From Citrobacter freundii ATCC 8090 = MTCC 1658 = NBRC 12681 (GTDB lineage Bacteria; Pseudomonadota; Gammaproteobacteria; Enterobacterales; Enterobacteriaceae): a stretch of DNA of 64,000 nucleotides. The notes below the pieces were generated by a model. That model was not told the origin of the DNA and searched no databases. It saw nothing but the letters and a program-made list of their open reading frames with translations. The position numbers and the translations under genes are program-made. The stretch covers positions 62,001 through 126,000 of the forward strand of contig NZ_CP049015.1 of NCBI RefSeq assembly GCF_011064845.1, read 5' to 3'. The stretch's first letter is position 1; each line of letters starts with the position of its first letter. This document shows positions 18,480 to 31,803 of the stretch, one piece after another.

Positions 18480-19871
18480 TTATTGCTTTTCTGGTGGGAA
18501 CACCAGGTTCAGAACGATAGCGGTAATACCGCCTGCGGCAATGCCGGAAGAGAGTAGGTTTTTCACCCAGTCCGGGGCGAACTGCAGGATCAACGGCTGC
18601 TGGGAGACGCCCAGGCCGACGGCCAGCGACAGCGCGATAATCAGAATCGCGCGACGGTTCAGCGGCTCGCGGGACACAATACGCACGCCGGATGCGGCGA
18701 TAGTACCGAACATTACCAGCGTTGCCCCGCCCAGTACTGGCTCAGGAATATGCTGTACAAAACCGCTGACCGCCGGGAACAGGCCCAGCGCGATCAACAT
18801 CAGCGCCACCACAAAACCGACGTAGCGGCTGGCAACGCCCGTTAACTGAATAACCCCGTTGTTCTGCCCAAAACAGGAGTTCGGGAAGGTGTTGAACACA
18901 GCGGAAACAAACGAGTTCAGACCGTTCGCCAGCACGCCGCCTTTCAGGCGTTTCATATACAGCGGACCAGAAACCGGCTGCTCGGAGACATCAGAGGTGG
19001 CCGTAATATCGCCGATGGTTTCCAGTGAGGTGATCATAAAGACCAGCATCAGCGGCAGCAGTAAACTCCAGTCGATACCCAGGCCATAATACAGCGGCGT
19101 TGGCACCATTAGCAGGTCCTGACTTACCGGTGCGGTATTTTGCGGCAGCATGTCCATAAACCAGGCCAGCAGATAGCCTGCCGCCATCGCAATCACCAAT
19201 GACGCAACACGCAGGTAAGGGTTGCGTTGACGGTTAAGCAGGATGATTAGTGCCAGTACCACGCCTGCCAACAGTAAATTCTTCGGTGCACCAAAGGTGT
19301 TGTCGCTCATTGCGGCATAGCCACCACCAATTGATGTCAGACCCACCTGAATCAGCGACAGGCCGATAATCATCACCACCACGCCTGAGACCAATGGGGT
19401 AATGATCCGCCGCGCCAAATGCAGTACGCGTGAGATAACCATCTCGGTGCAGCTTGCCAGCATCAACGTACCGAACAGCGCCGCCATCATGGTTGGGACA
19501 TCTGCGCCACCGGTTTTTAGCGCCGTACCGCCCATAATCAATGGCGCAACAAAGTTAAAGCTGGTGCCCTGAATGGATAGCAGCCCTGAGCCTACCGGCC
19601 CCCAGGCTTTGATCTGAATGATAGAAGCTACGCCGGAGGCGAACAGCGACATACTGATAATGTGTTGAGTATCCTGAGCCGGTAAACCAAGCGCCTGGCA
19701 AATTAACAGAGCGGGAGTAATTACCGCGACGAACATGGCCAGCAGATGCTGACAGGCGGCAAACAAGGTCTGGGCTAACGGGGGGCGATCTTCAAGACGG
19801 TAAATCAGTTCACTGTTGTGAGTCTGCGCAACCGGTTGCGCATTTGTTGACTCTACGGCGTTAACGGACAT
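18480..19871 (-). CDS. xanP: Xanthine permease XanP
   Basis: 463 residues from the ATG at 19871 (E. coli length). It is an NCS2/NAT family transporter with about 14 hydrophobic segments. The family signature around [18 protein letters not shown] and the earlier [10 protein letters not shown] motif are present. It brings xanthine into the cell with protons. It diverges from gltS; a perfect PurR-like palindrome lies about 55 bases upstream of its start, which fits regulation with the purine genes. Confidence 0.97.
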   Translation of the reverse strand: MSVNAVESTNAQPVAQTHNSELIYRLEDRPPLAQTLFAACQHLLAMFVAVITPALLICQALGLPAQDTQHIISMSLFASGVASIIQIKAWGPVGSGLLSIQGTSFNFVAPLIMGGTALKTGGADVPTMMAALFGTLMLASCTEMVISRVLHLARRIITPLVSGVVVMIIGLSLIQVGLTSIGGGYAAMSDNTFGAPKNLLLAGVVLALIILLNRQRNPYLRVASLVIAMAAGYLLAWFMDMLPQNTAPVSQDLLMVPTPLYYGLGIDWSLLLPLMLVFMITSLETIGDITATSDVSEQPVSGPLYMKRLKGGVLANGLNSFVSAVFNTFPNSCFGQNNGVIQLTGVASRYVGFVVALMLIALGLFPAVSGFVQHIPEPVLGGATLVMFGTIAASGVRIVSREPLNRRAILIIALSLAVGLGVSQQPLILQFAPDWVKNLLSSGIAAGGITAIVLNLVFPPEKQ

Positions 19872-19924
19872 CAGAGGCAATCCCATGGTGGAAAAGCGGT
19901 GATTTTATCTGACCAGGGCAGAAA

Positions 19925-19938
19925 AGCAAACGTTTGCT
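19925..19938 (-). promoter_or_regulatory. PurR-type operator upstream of xanP
   Basis: AGCAAACGTTTGCT is a perfect 14-bp palindrome containing GCAAACGTTTGC, the core of the PurR box. It is placed about 55 bases before the xanP start codon, a normal position for a repressor site. Purine-dependent repression is inferred from family knowledge. Confidence 0.8.
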
Positions 19939-20096
19939 AGCAGGTATTCTTAATATTTAAAACGGATAAACAAACATTTTTATATAACTTTTCATCATTT
20001 TCTGCTTAAAATCCACCCCGAAAACTCAATAAGAGCTAAAAATCGGTCTGGAATGCATCGTGCGTGATTGTGCTAAACGCACTAATGGAGCTGTAA

Positions 20097-21302
20097 ATGT
20101 TTTATCTCGATACGTTATCAACGCTGGTTGCGGCAACCCTTGTGTTGCTGCTGGGACGTAAGCTCGTCCAGTCTGTTTCCTTCCTGAAAAAATACACCAT
20201 TCCCGAACCCGTAGCGGGCGGCCTGCTGGTGGCGATTGCGCTGCTGGTGCTGAAAAAAAGCATGGGTTGGGAAGTTAACTTCGATATGACCCTGCGCGAT
20301 CCGTTGATGCTGGCCTTCTTCGCCACTATCGGTCTGAACGCCAATATCGCAAGTTTGCGTGCTGGCGGCCGCGTGGTGGGTATTTTTCTGATTGTGGTTG
20401 TTGGCCTGTTGCTGATGCAAAACGCCATCGGTATTGGTATGGCGACCCTGCTGGGTCTGGACCCGCTGATGGGCCTGATTGCTGGCTCGATCACCCTCTC
20501 TGGTGGACACGGAACCGGGGCCGCATGGAGCAAGCTGTTTATTGAACGTTACGGCTTCACCAATGCGACTGAAGTGGCGATGGCTTGCGCAACGTTTGGT
20601 CTGGTATTGGGTGGGCTGATTGGCGGCCCGGTGGCACGCTATCTGGTCAAACACTCCACCACGCCAGACGGTATGCCGGACGATCAGGCTGTGCCGACCG
20701 CATTTGAAAAGCCGGACGTCGGACGCATGATCACCTCACTGGTGCTGATTGAAACCATCGCGCTGATCGCTATCTGTCTGACGGTGGGGAAAATCGTTGC
20801 GCAAATGCTGGTTGGAACGGTACTGGAACTGCCGACCTTCGTTTGCGTGCTGTTTGTTGGGGTGATCCTCAGCAATGGTCTGGCGCTACTGGGCTTCTAC
20901 CGGGTGTTCGAACGTGCGGTTTCTGTGCTGGGTAACGTTAGTCTGTCACTGTTCCTGGCGATGGCGCTGATGAGCCTGAAGCTATGGGAACTGGCTTCTC
21001 TGGCCTTGCCGATGCTGGCAATCCTGGTTGTGCAGACCATTTTCATGGCGCTGTATGCGATATTCGTTACCTGGCGCATGATGGGTAAGAACTACGATGC
21101 CGCTGTGTTGGCTGCCGGACACTGCGGTTTTGGCCTCGGCGCGACGCCGACGGCGATTGCCAACATGCAGGCGATTACCGAACGCTTTGGGCCATCCCAT
21201 ATGGCGTTTCTGGTGGTGCCGATGGTGGGGGCATTCTTTATCGATATCGTCAACGCGCTGGTGATTAAGCTGTATCTGCTGTTACCGATTTTTGCGCAAT
21301 AA
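20097..21302 (+). CDS. gltS: Sodium/glutamate symporter GltS
   Basis: 401 residues with about ten membrane segments and the ESS-family features GLNANIASLRAGG and ITLSGGHGTGAAWSKLF, with the symmetrical GHCGFGLGATPTAIANM re-entrant loop in the second half. Imports glutamate with sodium at the inner membrane. Divergent from xanP, convergent with recG; length and motifs are normal. Confidence 0.97.
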   Translation: MFYLDTLSTLVAATLVLLLGRKLVQSVSFLKKYTIPEPVAGGLLVAIALLVLKKSMGWEVNFDMTLRDPLMLAFFATIGLNANIASLRAGGRVVGIFLIVVVGLLLMQNAIGIGMATLLGLDPLMGLIAGSITLSGGHGTGAAWSKLFIERYGFTNATEVAMACATFGLVLGGLIGGPVARYLVKHSTTPDGMPDDQAVPTAFEKPDVGRMITSLVLIETIALIAICLTVGKIVAQMLVGTVLELPTFVCVLFVGVILSNGLALLGFYRVFERAVSVLGNVSLSLFLAMALMSLKLWELASLALPMLAILVVQTIFMALYAIFVTWRMMGKNYDAAVLAAGHCGFGLGATPTAIANMQAITERFGPSHMAFLVVPMVGAFFIDIVNALVIKLYLLLPIFAQ

Positions 21303-21344
21303 CGGCTGTGCGGCGGGGTAACATCCGCCGCCGCTATGAATCGA

Positions 21345-23426
21345 CTATGCGTTGGAGTAGCGTTCGGTTTCCGGCATCCAGCGCTCTATTAGCGCCACGG
21401 CCTGTTGCGGATAGCGTTCGTGAATATGGCGAGCAATGCGCTGAACTTCCGGGATAATCGCCTGATCACGCAGTAAATCTGCGACCTTGAATTCTGCCGT
21501 TCCGGTCTGGCGAGTACCTAACAGCTCGCCGGGGCCGCGAATCTCTAAATCTTTTTGCGCAATCACGAACCCGTCGTTACTGTCTCGCAGAACCTGCAAG
21601 CGTTTCTGCGCGGTTTTAGACAGCGGTGATTTGTACAGCAGGACGCAGTGGGAGGCCACCGCACCACGACCTACGCGGCCACGTAGCTGATGCAGCTGGG
21701 CCAGGCCCAGGCGCTCCGGGTTTTCAATAATCATCAGGCTGGCGTTTGGCACGTCCACGCCCACTTCAATCACCGTGGTGGCAACCAACAGATGCAGTTC
21801 ACCCTGCTTAAAGGCCGCCATTACTGACTGCTTCTCGGCGGGCTTCATACGGCCGTGTACCAGGCCAATATTGAGTTCTGGTAGCGCAATCTTAAGCTCT
21901 TCCCACGTTGCTTCTGCTGCCTGAGCTTCTAACAGATCAGACTCTTCAATCAGCGTACAGACCCAGTATGCCTGGCGCGCTTCGTGGGTACAGGCGTTGC
22001 GCACGCGATCAATAATATCGCTGCGGCGGGTATCCGGAATGGCGACCGTGGTGACCGGGGTACGTCCCGGTGGGAGTTCATCAATTACTGAGGTGTCGAG
22101 ATCGGCATAGGCGGTCATCGCCAGCGTGCGCGGGATTGGCGTGGCAGTCATGATTAGCTGGTGCGGGTGGAAACCCTGCTGCTGACCTTTTTCCCACAGC
22201 GCCAGACGCTGATGCACCCCGAAGCGGTGCTGTTCGTCGATGATAACCAGTGCCAGACCGTTGAACTGAACCTGTTCCTGGAAAATTGCATGAGTACCGA
22301 CAATCATCTGCACCTGACCGCTGGCGATGGCTTCCTGTTGCGCCAGACGCGCTTTGCCTTTCTGCTTGCCCGCCAGCCAGCCCACTTCAACGCCCAGCGG
22401 CGCGAACCAGCTGCGGAAGTTATTCGCATGTTGTTCAGCCAATAATTCGGTGGGGGCCATCAGCGCAACCTGCTTACCATGTGCGATAGCGCGCAGGGCG
22501 GCTAACGCCGCAACCAGCGTTTTACCTGAGCCGACATCACCCTGTACCAGGCGCATCATTGGGACATCCAGTGCCATATCACGTTCGATCTCCGCGGTAA
22601 CGCGAGCCTGTGCGCCAGTCGGTTTAAATGGTAGCGCCGCCAACAGCTTATCTTTCAGCGCATTGTTTGCGCTCAGCGGCTGGGCATGAAAACGCTGTGC
22701 CCCGGCGCGTAGTGCCAGCATGCTGAGATTATGCGCCAGCAGTTCTTCGAGAATCAGACGTCGCTGCGCCGGATGTTGTCCTGTTTCCAGATCGCTGAGT
22801 TGCAGCGACGGTGGGGGGCGGTGCAACGTGCGCAGTGCTTCGGGCAGGCTCATCATGCCCTGTAACAGCTCTGGCGGTAGCAGTTCGGCAATGGCGCAAG
22901 TATCGAGCAGATCCAGTGCCTGATCGGTCAGCTTGCGCAGCGTGGCCTGCTTCACGCCTTCGGTAGTCGGATAAACAGGGGTCAGCGTTTCCTGTAATTC
23001 CGGCGTGCTGAGATCGCCCTGCACACGGTATTCCGGGTGGATCATCTCTGCGCCGTATTTCCCGCGTTTGGCTTCACCGTAGGCCAGCACCCGGCGACCG
23101 GTGGCGAGGCTGTTTTTCATTGCTGCGCTGAAGTTGAAAAAGCGCATGGTGAGAATGCCGGAGCCATCGCTGATCTGACAGGTCATCATCCGGCGGCCAC
23201 CGAAGGTGATATTGCAGTTCAGCACTTCGCCTTCAACGGTGGCATAGACGCCCGGCAGCAGTTCGCCAATTGGGTACAGATGGGTACGGTCTTCGTAACG
23301 CAGGGGGAGGTGTAGAAGGAGGTCCTGTACGGTGTGCAGGCCAATTTTCGCCAGTTTACTGCTTTGCGCTGCGCCAACGCCGGTCAGAGAGTTGAGTGGG
23401 ATGGCATCCAGTAAACGGCCTTTCAT
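21345..23426 (-). CDS. recG: ATP-dependent DNA helicase RecG
   Basis: 693 residues from the ATG at 23426, the E. coli length; the frame extends 12 codons further but that part overlaps the end of trmH and is not conserved. N-terminal wedge/OB domain, then Walker A GDVGSGKT, DEQHRF (DEXH-type box II) and the helicase C region with QLRGRVGRG. Remodels stalled replication forks and Holliday junctions. Last gene of the gmk-rpoZ-spoT-trmH-recG series. Confidence 0.97.
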   Translation of the reverse strand: MKGRLLDAIPLNSLTGVGAAQSSKLAKIGLHTVQDLLLHLPLRYEDRTHLYPIGELLPGVYATVEGEVLNCNITFGGRRMMTCQISDGSGILTMRFFNFSAAMKNSLATGRRVLAYGEAKRGKYGAEMIHPEYRVQGDLSTPELQETLTPVYPTTEGVKQATLRKLTDQALDLLDTCAIAELLPPELLQGMMSLPEALRTLHRPPPSLQLSDLETGQHPAQRRLILEELLAHNLSMLALRAGAQRFHAQPLSANNALKDKLLAALPFKPTGAQARVTAEIERDMALDVPMMRLVQGDVGSGKTLVAALAALRAIAHGKQVALMAPTELLAEQHANNFRSWFAPLGVEVGWLAGKQKGKARLAQQEAIASGQVQMIVGTHAIFQEQVQFNGLALVIIDEQHRFGVHQRLALWEKGQQQGFHPHQLIMTATPIPRTLAMTAYADLDTSVIDELPPGRTPVTTVAIPDTRRSDIIDRVRNACTHEARQAYWVCTLIEESDLLEAQAAEATWEELKIALPELNIGLVHGRMKPAEKQSVMAAFKQGELHLLVATTVIEVGVDVPNASLMIIENPERLGLAQLHQLRGRVGRGAVASHCVLLYKSPLSKTAQKRLQVLRDSNDGFVIAQKDLEIRGPGELLGTRQTGTAEFKVADLLRDQAIIPEVQRIARHIHERYPQQAVALIERWMPETERYSNA

Positions 23427-23431
23427 CGCGT

Positions 23432-24121
23432 TTATCTCGCAGACTGCATAGTGGCCCACCACGTTGCATCGGCTTCAATTTCGCCCTGCGTGTTTACGTG
23501 AGGGTAGGGAAGACCTTTGCGCTTAGCGACATTCGCCAGCACCGGATAACCGCCTTCAAACAGTAAGCGCTGCTGCTCGTCTTGTGGCAGCATGCTGTTT
23601 TCTCGTCGGTACATCCCAGCGTTTTGCCGCTGGCGTTGTGCTTCGTACAGAATCAGCGCGGAGGCGACCGAAACGTTCAACGACTGCACCATGCCAGTCA
23701 TGGGAATGATGATGTCCTGATCAGCCAGATCCAACGCTTCCTGAGTGATGCCGGTTTTCTCCTGGCCCATCAGGATGCAGGTGGGGCGTGTGTAATCAAT
23801 CTCGCGAAAATCCACGGCTTTATCTGACAGATGAGTTGCCAGAACCTGCATGCCGCGGTTTTTTAAATGTGTGACCGCATCACCAATAGTAAGGTGAGTT
23901 TTCACCTGCACCCAACTGTTGCTGCCTGCAGCAGAAGAGGCCATGGTGCGCATACGGCTACCCGGCCAGACGGCGTGGACTTCATGCACACCGACCGCAT
24001 CTGCAGTACGAATGATAGCGGAAACGTTATGAGGTTTGTGGACCTCTTCCATGCAGACGGTCAGATCTGGCTGACGACGTGCGAGCATTTCGCGGATACG
24101 TGCATAGCGCTGTTCATTCAT
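23432..24121 (-). CDS. trmH: tRNA (guanosine-18-2'-O)-methyltransferase TrmH
   Basis: 229 residues. SPOUT-fold motifs: NVSAIIRTADAVGV near the start (motif 1, with Asn and Arg), ILMGQEKTGI (motif 2) and IPMTGMVQSLNVSVASALILYE (motif 3). Methylates the ribose of G18 in the D-loop of tRNAs. The gene lies 10 bases after spoT and just before recG, in one operon. Confidence 0.96.
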   Translation of the reverse strand: MNEQRYARIREMLARRQPDLTVCMEEVHKPHNVSAIIRTADAVGVHEVHAVWPGSRMRTMASSAAGSNSWVQVKTHLTIGDAVTHLKNRGMQVLATHLSDKAVDFREIDYTRPTCILMGQEKTGITQEALDLADQDIIIPMTGMVQSLNVSVASALILYEAQRQRQNAGMYRRENSMLPQDEQQRLLFEGGYPVLANVAKRKGLPYPHVNTQGEIEADATWWATMQSAR

Positions 24122-24131
24122 AAAACGTGTT

Positions 24132-26246
24132 CTAGTTACGGTTACGGGTGACTTTTATCACGTCCGGCATGACGCGGATTTTGCGCATGATATTTGCCAG
24201 GTGCACGCGATCGCGAGCGGTCAAGCGAATAAAGGCGCTATAGACGCGACCATCTTTCTCTTCCGTATTCAGGCTTTGAATATTGGAGGTGGTCGTGTTG
24301 ATTGCCGCCGTCAGGTTCGCCAAAGCACCCTGGTGGTTAAACATATCCACCTTAATCTCGGTGATGAATTCCTGCTCTGTTTCTTTATCCCATTCCACCG
24401 CCATAAACTTCTCTGGCTCTTTCTGGTAGCCACGAATATTACGGCAGGACTCATGGTGAATCACCAGACCTTTACCCGGACTGACGTGGGCAATGATGGG
24501 ATCGCCTGGAATTGGACGGCAGCATTTCGCGAAGGTGATCAGCACGCCGTCTGCACCTTTGATCGGCAGATGACCATGGCCAGATTGTGCCGGTACGTTC
24601 GCTGTTGCTTCGCCCTGCTGGAGGTTTTTCGCTACCACCACGCTCATGGCATTACCCAGACCGATTTCTGCGAGCAGATCGTCAAGAGTGGCGAGCTTCA
24701 TGCGCTCAAGCTCACGCTGGATGCTCTCTGGCGGGATCTCAGCCAGTTTACGGCTTCCGCCCAGGGCATGGTTGAGCAGTCGACGGCCCAGACTGACGGA
24801 ATCATCGCGCTTGAGGTTTTTCAGCAGTTGGCGAATCTTGGCGCGCGCTTTCGAACTGACGACGAAGTTGAGCCACGCGGCATTCGGGCGCGCACCCGGG
24901 GCGGTAATAATCTCAACTGTCTGACCGCTAAAGAGCGGTTGTGAAAGCGGGTAAGGCTGTCTGTCGACGCGCGCGCCGACGCAAGCGTGACCGATATCGG
25001 TATGCACGGCGTAGGCGAAGTCGACAGGCGTTGCACCGGCGGGCAGTTCGACAATGCGCCCTTCCGGTGTGAAAACATAAATCTCATCCGGGAAGAGATC
25101 AGATTTAACGCTTTCAATAAATTCAAACGAGCTACCGGCGCTCTGCTGCAGTTCCAGCAGGCTTTGCATCCAGCGTTGAGCGCGGATTTGCGCAGTGGTG
25201 CTGCTTTCGCCGCCGTGCTCTTTGTAAGCCCAGTGCGCTGCGACACCCATCTCTGCCATCTGGTCCATGTCTTCAGTACGAATCTGTACTTCAACCGGGA
25301 CGCCATGAGGGCCGATCATTGAGGTGTGCAAAGACTGATATCCGTTCGCTTTTGGGATGGCAATATAGTCTTTCACGCGGCCAGGACGTGGTTTGTACAG
25401 GCTGTGCATCTGGCCGAGTACGCGATAGCAGGTATCGGAATCATGAACGATGACGCGAAATGCGTAGATATCCATGATGGAGTGAAAACGCTGCTCTTTG
25501 AGCACCATTTTGCAGTAAATAGAGTACAGGTGCTTCTCACGCCCGCTTACGCGACACGGAATACCTGCCTCCTGCAAACGCCCTTCGATTTCCGAGAGGA
25601 TTTTTTGGATCATCTCTTTGCGGTTGCCGCGAGCGGCTTTAACCACTTCTTTAATCACGCGATAGCGGTTCGGGTACAGCGCTTCAAAACCCAGCTCTTC
25701 CAGCTCGGTTTTAATGTGATGAATACCTAAACGGTGTGCCAGCGGACTATAGATTTCGAGGGTTTCACGGGCGATGCGGCGACGCTTGTCCGGGCGTAAT
25801 GAGCCCAGCGTGCGCATATTGTGGGTACGGTCGGCAAGTTTGATGAGAATGACGCGGATATCCTGCACCATCGCCATAATCATCTTGCGAAAGTTTTCGG
25901 CTTGCGCCTCTTTCTTATCGCGAAACTTAAGCTTATCAAGCTTCGATACCCCTTCTACCAGCTCTGCAACGCTTTTACCAAAAAGCTGTTCCATGTCCTG
26001 ATAGGTGGCAGGGGTATCTTCAATCACGTCATGCAGCAGCGCAGCCATCAGCGTTTCGTAGTCGAGTTTCATCTCGGCCAGAATACAGGCTACCGCTACC
26101 GGGTGCGTGATATAGGGTTCACCGCTTGAACGTGTCTGGCCCTCGTGAGCGTCACGTGCAACGAGATACGCCTGCCGAAGACGCTTAATCTGGTCTTCCG
26201 GCAGGTAGTTTTGAATCAGTTGATTCAGGCTTTCAAACAGATACAA
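24132..26246 (-). CDS. spoT: Bifunctional (p)ppGpp synthetase/hydrolase SpoT
   Basis: 704 residues. Order of domains: HD hydrolase (ALLHDVIEDT and LADRTHNMRT), synthetase-like domain (YAFRVIVHDSDTCYRVLG, then IAIPKANGYQSLH), TGS, helical/zinc-finger region (FAKCCRPIPGD) and C-terminal ACT. Degrades ppGpp and makes it weakly under fatty acid, carbon or iron stress. E. coli SpoT is 702 residues, so this copy is two residues longer, without visible damage. It is 18 bases after rpoZ. Confidence 0.97.
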   Translation of the reverse strand: MYLFESLNQLIQNYLPEDQIKRLRQAYLVARDAHEGQTRSSGEPYITHPVAVACILAEMKLDYETLMAALLHDVIEDTPATYQDMEQLFGKSVAELVEGVSKLDKLKFRDKKEAQAENFRKMIMAMVQDIRVILIKLADRTHNMRTLGSLRPDKRRRIARETLEIYSPLAHRLGIHHIKTELEELGFEALYPNRYRVIKEVVKAARGNRKEMIQKILSEIEGRLQEAGIPCRVSGREKHLYSIYCKMVLKEQRFHSIMDIYAFRVIVHDSDTCYRVLGQMHSLYKPRPGRVKDYIAIPKANGYQSLHTSMIGPHGVPVEVQIRTEDMDQMAEMGVAAHWAYKEHGGESSTTAQIRAQRWMQSLLELQQSAGSSFEFIESVKSDLFPDEIYVFTPEGRIVELPAGATPVDFAYAVHTDIGHACVGARVDRQPYPLSQPLFSGQTVEIITAPGARPNAAWLNFVVSSKARAKIRQLLKNLKRDDSVSLGRRLLNHALGGSRKLAEIPPESIQRELERMKLATLDDLLAEIGLGNAMSVVVAKNLQQGEATANVPAQSGHGHLPIKGADGVLITFAKCCRPIPGDPIIAHVSPGKGLVIHHESCRNIRGYQKEPEKFMAVEWDKETEQEFITEIKVDMFNHQGALANLTAAINTTTSNIQSLNTEEKDGRVYSAFIRLTARDRVHLANIMRKIRVMPDVIKVTRNRN

Positions 26247-26264
26247 GGGCGACCCGCTTTGTGA

Positions 26265-26540
26265 TTAACGACGACCTTCAGCAATAGCGGTAACGGCTTG
26301 TAATTCAGCGGCTTCCTGCTCTTGCTGTTCCTGGCGCTCACGCACGTCGAGGATCTGGTTGTTGATCAGACCTTCTTCGATTTCGCGCAGCGCGATAACG
26401 GTAGTTTTATCGTTTTCTTCCGGTACGAGCGGATCCTTTCCGCCTACCTGCATCTGACGAGCGCGACGCGCGGCGACCAGTACCAGGTCAAAACGGTTAC
26501 CAATTTTCTCTACAGCGTCCTGAACAGTTACGCGTGCCAT
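26265..26540 (-). CDS. rpoZ: RNA polymerase omega subunit
   Basis: 91 residues, [29 protein letters not shown]; the conserved N-terminal helix region matches omega of enteric bacteria. Omega helps assembly of the beta' subunit and takes part in the ppGpp site 1 of RNA polymerase, which makes its position next to spoT functionally apt. Confidence 0.97.
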
Positions 26541-26594
26541 ACTTAAAATGCTCCACAGGTGAAGAAATGACTGGGCATGATACTGAATGTGGGT

Positions 26595-29773
<3,179 letters not shown>

Positions 29774-29988
29774 GTATTCCCCCTGATTTGCTGGGGGCTA
29801 AGGTTAACGATTTGTGCGCACTGTCACGATTGAGATTTTCTAAGGCGAAGTGATTCTAATAACTACAGCTAATGCGAAATTGTTGTAAACACGTTATGGC
29901 ATGCGCTTTGTGATATGAGTGGTGACAATAAATGATGAGAAAATATAAGTCTGATCGCATAGATGAGAACTGATAGCGTCGGGAAAAG

Positions 29989-30022
29989 CACGTAGCGCCG
30001 CCGTTTATTGACGGGCTACGTG
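29989..30022 (-). terminator. Hairpin downstream of yicC
   Basis: CACGTAGC (29989-29996) pairs with GCTACGTG (30015-30022), with a further GC-rich inner part. Read on the minus strand it is followed by CTTTTCCC, a short T run, ten bases after the yicC stop. Confidence 0.7.
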
Positions 30023-30032
30023 AGATGGTGAC

Positions 30033-30896
30033 TTACTCGATATTCTGAATTTGCTCGCGCATTTGCTCGATCAATACCTTCAGTTCAATTGCGGAGTTAG
30101 TCACTTCGGCATTGATAGACTTCGATGCCAGAGTATTCGACTCACGGTTGAATTCCTGCATCATGAAGTCCAGACGACGGCCAACCGCCTCTTTTTTCTT
30201 CAGAATGTTGTAGGTTTCTTTGACGTGAGCTTCCAGGCGATCCAGTTCTTCAGCCACGTCGATACGCTGTGCCATCAGCACCAGCTCTTGCTCAAGACGA
30301 TTATTTTCCAGTTGCACCTGAGCATCTTCCAGTTTGGCTACCAGACGCTCGCGCTGCCATTGCAGGATTTCCGGCATATGCGCACGTACCTTCGTCACTT
30401 CGGCGCTGACGCCTTCCAGACGCTGCTCGATCAACTCCTTCAGTGCCTGACCTTCGGTTTCACGCGCAACGATAAAGTCATCCAGCGTACCGTCAAGCGC
30501 GGCGAGGATTTCGGCGGCAATGGCGTCCAGATCTTGCTCCTGGGCTGCCATTACGCCTGGCCAACGCAGGATATCAACCGGGTTAATTTCACCTTCATCA
30601 CTCTGCATTTTGACCCAGTTAGCAGCGCTAACGAGCTGTTTAGCGAGTTTTTCATTCAGAATCAGCTCGCCTTGTGCACTGGCATCAGGCTCAAAACGCA
30701 GCGTACATTCGACTTTACCGCGCGTCAGACGCGTGCGAATACGTTCGCGAACTACGGGTTCGAGACTACGGAACTGCTCCGGCAGGCGAAAATAAGTTTC
30801 CAGATAACGCTGGTTTACCGAGCGCATTTCCCAGGTAGCGCTACCCCATTCACCCTTGATTTCACGCCGGGCGTAAGCGGTCATGCTGCGGATCAT
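30033..30896 (-). CDS. yicC: YicC, YicC/YloC-family endoribonuclease
   Basis: 287 residues from the ATG at 30896 (MIRSMTAYARREIKGEWG), the E. coli length; the longer frame upstream overlaps the rph promoter region and is not conserved. The MTGF/MTAY-type N-terminus, WEMRSVNQRYLE and the C-terminal KSINAEVTNSAIELKVLIEQMREQIQNIE are the family's conserved ends. YicC is an RNase implicated in decay of some small RNAs. Divergent from rph. Confidence 0.96.
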   Translation of the reverse strand: MIRSMTAYARREIKGEWGSATWEMRSVNQRYLETYFRLPEQFRSLEPVVRERIRTRLTRGKVECTLRFEPDASAQGELILNEKLAKQLVSAANWVKMQSDEGEINPVDILRWPGVMAAQEQDLDAIAAEILAALDGTLDDFIVARETEGQALKELIEQRLEGVSAEVTKVRAHMPEILQWQRERLVAKLEDAQVQLENNRLEQELVLMAQRIDVAEELDRLEAHVKETYNILKKKEAVGRRLDFMMQEFNRESNTLASKSINAEVTNSAIELKVLIEQMREQIQNIE

Positions 30897-31021
30897 AGAC
30901 GTTCCTGTTTTTAAAGATGAGATGGGAGGATTATAGCCATCCACGTCTTGTCAGGATAGGAATAACAGTCGGAAGTCCGTATAATGCGCAGCCACATTCG
31001 TTTCAAGCCGGAGATTTTATC

Positions 31022-31738
31022 ATGCGTCCAGCAGGTCGTAGTGCCAATCAGGTGCGTCCCGTCACCCTGACCCGTAATTATACAAAACACGCTGAAGGCT
31101 CCGTGCTGGTCGAATTTGGTGATACCAAAGTGCTATGTACCGCTTCTATTGATGAAGGCGTACCGCGTTTTCTGAAAGGTCAGGGCCAGGGTTGGATCAC
31201 CGCAGAATATGGCATGCTGCCACGCGCCACACACACCCGTAACGCCCGTGAAGCGGCGAAAGGTAAGCAGGGCGGTCGTACCATGGAAATCCAGCGTCTG
31301 ATCGCTCGTGCGCTGCGCGCTGCCGTTGACCTGAAGACGCTCGGTGAGTTCACCATTACGCTGGACTGCGATGTTATCCAGGCAGATGGCGGTACCCGCA
31401 CCGCATCAATTACCGGCGCATGCGTTGCGTTGGCGGATGCGCTGAACAAGCTGGTCGCGAGCGGTAAACTGAAAACTAACCCGATGAAAGGGATGGTCGC
31501 CGCGGTTTCCGTGGGCATTGTTAACGGTGAAGCGCTCTGTGACCTCGAGTACGTTGAAGACTCTGCTGCAGAAACCGACATGAACGTAGTGATGACTGAA
31601 GACGGTCGCATTATAGAGGTTCAGGGCACGGCGGAAGGTGAGCCATTCAGCCATGAAGAACTTCTCACCCTACTGGCGTTAGCCCGAGGGGGAATCGAAT
31701 CCATTGTAGCGACGCAGAAGGCGGCGTTAGAAAATTGA
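31022..31738 (+). CDS. rph: RNase PH, full length
   Basis: 238 residues from the ATG at 31022. Conserved motifs [52 protein letters not shown] and [19 protein letters not shown] are complete. Trims the 3' ends of tRNA precursors by phosphorolysis. The C-terminus (ATQKAALEN) is intact, unlike the frameshifted rph of E. coli K-12, so pyrE is expected to be coupled normally to rph translation. A TATAAT box lies at 30980-30985. Confidence 0.97.
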   Translation: MRPAGRSANQVRPVTLTRNYTKHAEGSVLVEFGDTKVLCTASIDEGVPRFLKGQGQGWITAEYGMLPRATHTRNAREAAKGKQGGRTMEIQRLIARALRAAVDLKTLGEFTITLDCDVIQADGGTRTASITGACVALADALNKLVASGKLKTNPMKGMVAAVSVGIVNGEALCDLEYVEDSAAETDMNVVMTEDGRIIEVQGTAEGEPFSHEELLTLLALARGGIESIVATQKAALEN

Positions 31739-31742
31739 TTTT

Positions 31743-31771
31743 AAAGGCGACTGATGAGTCGCCTTTTTTTT
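31743..31771 (+). terminator. pyrE attenuator
   Basis: A perfect 10-bp stem (31743-31752 with 31757-31766), loop GATG, then a run of T. It begins four bases after the rph stop and ends before pyrE. In E. coli this terminator is controlled by UTP level through coupling of transcription with rph translation; the same arrangement is seen here. Confidence 0.93.
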
Positions 31772-31803
31772 GTCTGTAATAAAGTGAGATGAGGAGCGAA
31801 TCC

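Noticed and set aside
21345..23426. Several open frames antisense to recG and spoT
   Set aside because: They follow the GC3 bias of the real genes on the other strand; no homologous products recognised.
29774..30032. Missing dinD between yicC and yicG
   Set aside because: dinD is present in K-12 but is an accessory gene in enterics; its absence is not informative.
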